Positions 6,625 to 6,839 of a stretch of DNA of 6,839 nucleotides are shown in pieces. The translations under genes and the position numbers were made by a program. The notes beneath the pieces are model-generated. The model was not told the origin of the DNA and searched no databases. It saw only the letters and a list, made by a program, of their open reading frames with translations. The stretch comes from UMGS172 sp045546555. GTDB lineage: Bacteria > Bacillota > Clostridia > Oscillospirales > Acutalibacteraceae. How positions within the stretch are numbered: position 1 is the stretch's first letter; every line of letters begins with the position of its first letter. The stretch spans positions 1-6,839 of the forward strand of contig JAZQCY010000008.1 of NCBI GenBank assembly GCA_045546555.1, in the 5' to 3' direction.

Positions 6625-6664
6625 AAAAAAGATGTGCTACCAAAACGATAGCACATCTTTTTTT
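6625..6664 (+). terminator. Intrinsic terminator of the isomerase-lipoprotein operon
   Basis: GATGTGCTA (6631-6639) pairs perfectly with TAGCACATC (6649-6657) around a 9-base loop, followed by seven T (6658-6664). A-tract 6625-6630 extends the stem and could make it work in reverse for the minus-strand gene remnant ending at 6675. Confidence 0.9.
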
Positions 6665-6674
6665 AATTTTGATA

Positions 6675-6737
6675 TTACTTGAAGTATCTCTCCAAAAGTC
6701 CCTTAAGAGCCTTGCCGTGGCGAGCCTCATCTTGAGA
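6675..6737 (-). pseudogene. 3' remnant of a rubrerythrin / NADH peroxidase-like gene
   Basis: On the minus strand the 20 codons before the TAA at 6675-6677 encode an ending that includes DEARHGKALKGLLERYF. This closely resembles the C-terminal helix of rubrerythrin-type ferritin-like proteins (often annotated NADH peroxidase or rubrerythrin) of anaerobic Firmicutes. In these, the E-x-x-H pair belongs to the di-iron site (here Glu-Ala-Arg-His). The frame meets TAG at 6738-6740 immediately upstream, and the sequence beyond about 6735 is AT-rich and has no likeness to the family. The usual preceding 100 or more residues are therefore absent. The most likely reading is a gene cut by an insertion; an assembly error at a contig end is the other possibility. 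Recognition rests on a short peptide, hence moderate certainty. Confidence 0.7.
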
Positions 6738-6839
6738 CTATATTGAAAACCCTTGTAAATAAAGGATTTTACACAATTAGTTTACAAAATACCACTTGAA
6801 ATCCCACCATTTGCATGTTATCATAATATCAATAAAGGG
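6735..6839. mobile_element. Possible end of an inserted element, continuing past the window
   Basis: From about 6735 the rubrerythrin-like reading stops and about 105 bases of AT-rich non-coding DNA follow, ending in an outward-facing promoter and the start of a ribosome site. This is the layout of the non-coding end of an insertion sequence before its transposase gene. I cannot name the family, see no second end and cannot see a target duplication, so this is inference from the broken gene. The stretch also contains the short inverted pair TGTAAA (6754-6759) / TTTACA (6768-6773). Confidence 0.35.
6796..6824 (+). promoter_or_regulatory. Outward promoter for a gene beyond the right edge
   Basis: TTGAAA (6796-6801), a 17-base spacer and TATCAT (6819-6824) form a plausible sigma-A promoter. 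The last bases, AAAGGG (6834-6839), look like the beginning of a ribosome binding site, so a start codon is expected just outside the window. Within the insertion hypothesis this would be the transposase gene. Confidence 0.45.

Noticed and set aside
6754..6773. Inverted repeat TGTAAA...TTTACA as a terminator
   Set aside because: Only six AT-rich pairs, an 8-base loop and no T-tract; at most a binding site or part of an element end.
1..6839. CRISPR array, tRNA, rRNA or phage genes
   Set aside because: No regularly spaced long repeats, no cloverleaf or rRNA-like stretches and no phage-type coding regions were seen on either strand.

Overview
The window looks like chromosomal DNA of a low-to-moderate-GC Firmicute, most likely a gut Clostridia (Oscillospirales or Ruminococcaceae type). 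The evidence is strong AGGAGG-like ribosome binding sites, sigma-A promoters of the TTGACA/TATAAT kind, lipoproteins with Ser/Thr-rich linkers behind a Gram-positive lipobox, a CotH-family protein, and a rubrerythrin-type remnant typical of anaerobes. The taxonomic guess is inference.

Layout from left to right. (1) Positions 1-1281, minus strand, hold the first 427 codons of a CotH-family (spore-coat-protein-H-like kinase fold) lipoprotein. It has no stop before the window edge. (2) Positions 1294-2061, minus, encode an AraC-family regulator that reads into the cotH-like gene with only 12 bases between them, so the two form an operon. (3) Positions 2062-2173 are a divergent control region with three near-identical direct repeats at 21-22 bp intervals, probably the operator of the AraC protein. 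(4) Positions 2174-3499, plus, encode a GH4 alpha-galactosidase (MelA), followed by a hairpin terminator shared with the convergent next gene. (5) Positions 3542-4528, minus, encode an AEC-family membrane transporter. (6) Positions 4529-4670 are a second divergent promoter region. (7) Positions 4671-5573, plus, encode a TIM-barrel sugar phosphate isomerase/epimerase-like protein. It is in an operon with (8) an unrecognised lipoprotein (5586-6620), closed by a strong terminator. (9) Positions 6665-6839 hold the last 20 codons of a rubrerythrin/NADH-peroxidase-like gene on the minus strand. It is broken abruptly at about 6735 by unrelated AT-rich sequence carrying an outward promoter, most simply the end of an inserted mobile element.

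How the parts may work together: the AraC protein has the architecture of regulators of sugar-use genes. It probably controls melA divergently and itself plus the CotH-like lipoprotein on the other side. MelA would hydrolyse imported alpha-galactosides in the cytoplasm. The TIM-barrel protein may act on a sugar or sugar derivative. The AEC carrier is the only transporter present, and its family usually moves organic acid anions rather than sugars. The functional link of the right-hand genes to melA is inference from proximity and from a shared promoter sequence.

Most of the window is ordinary accessory-metabolism DNA. The points worth a second look are the regulator-CotH lipoprotein pairing, the tandem operator-like repeats, the orphan lipoprotein coupled to the isomerase, and the broken gene at the right edge. 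I see no CRISPR array, rRNA, tRNA, phage gene or recognisable defence system.
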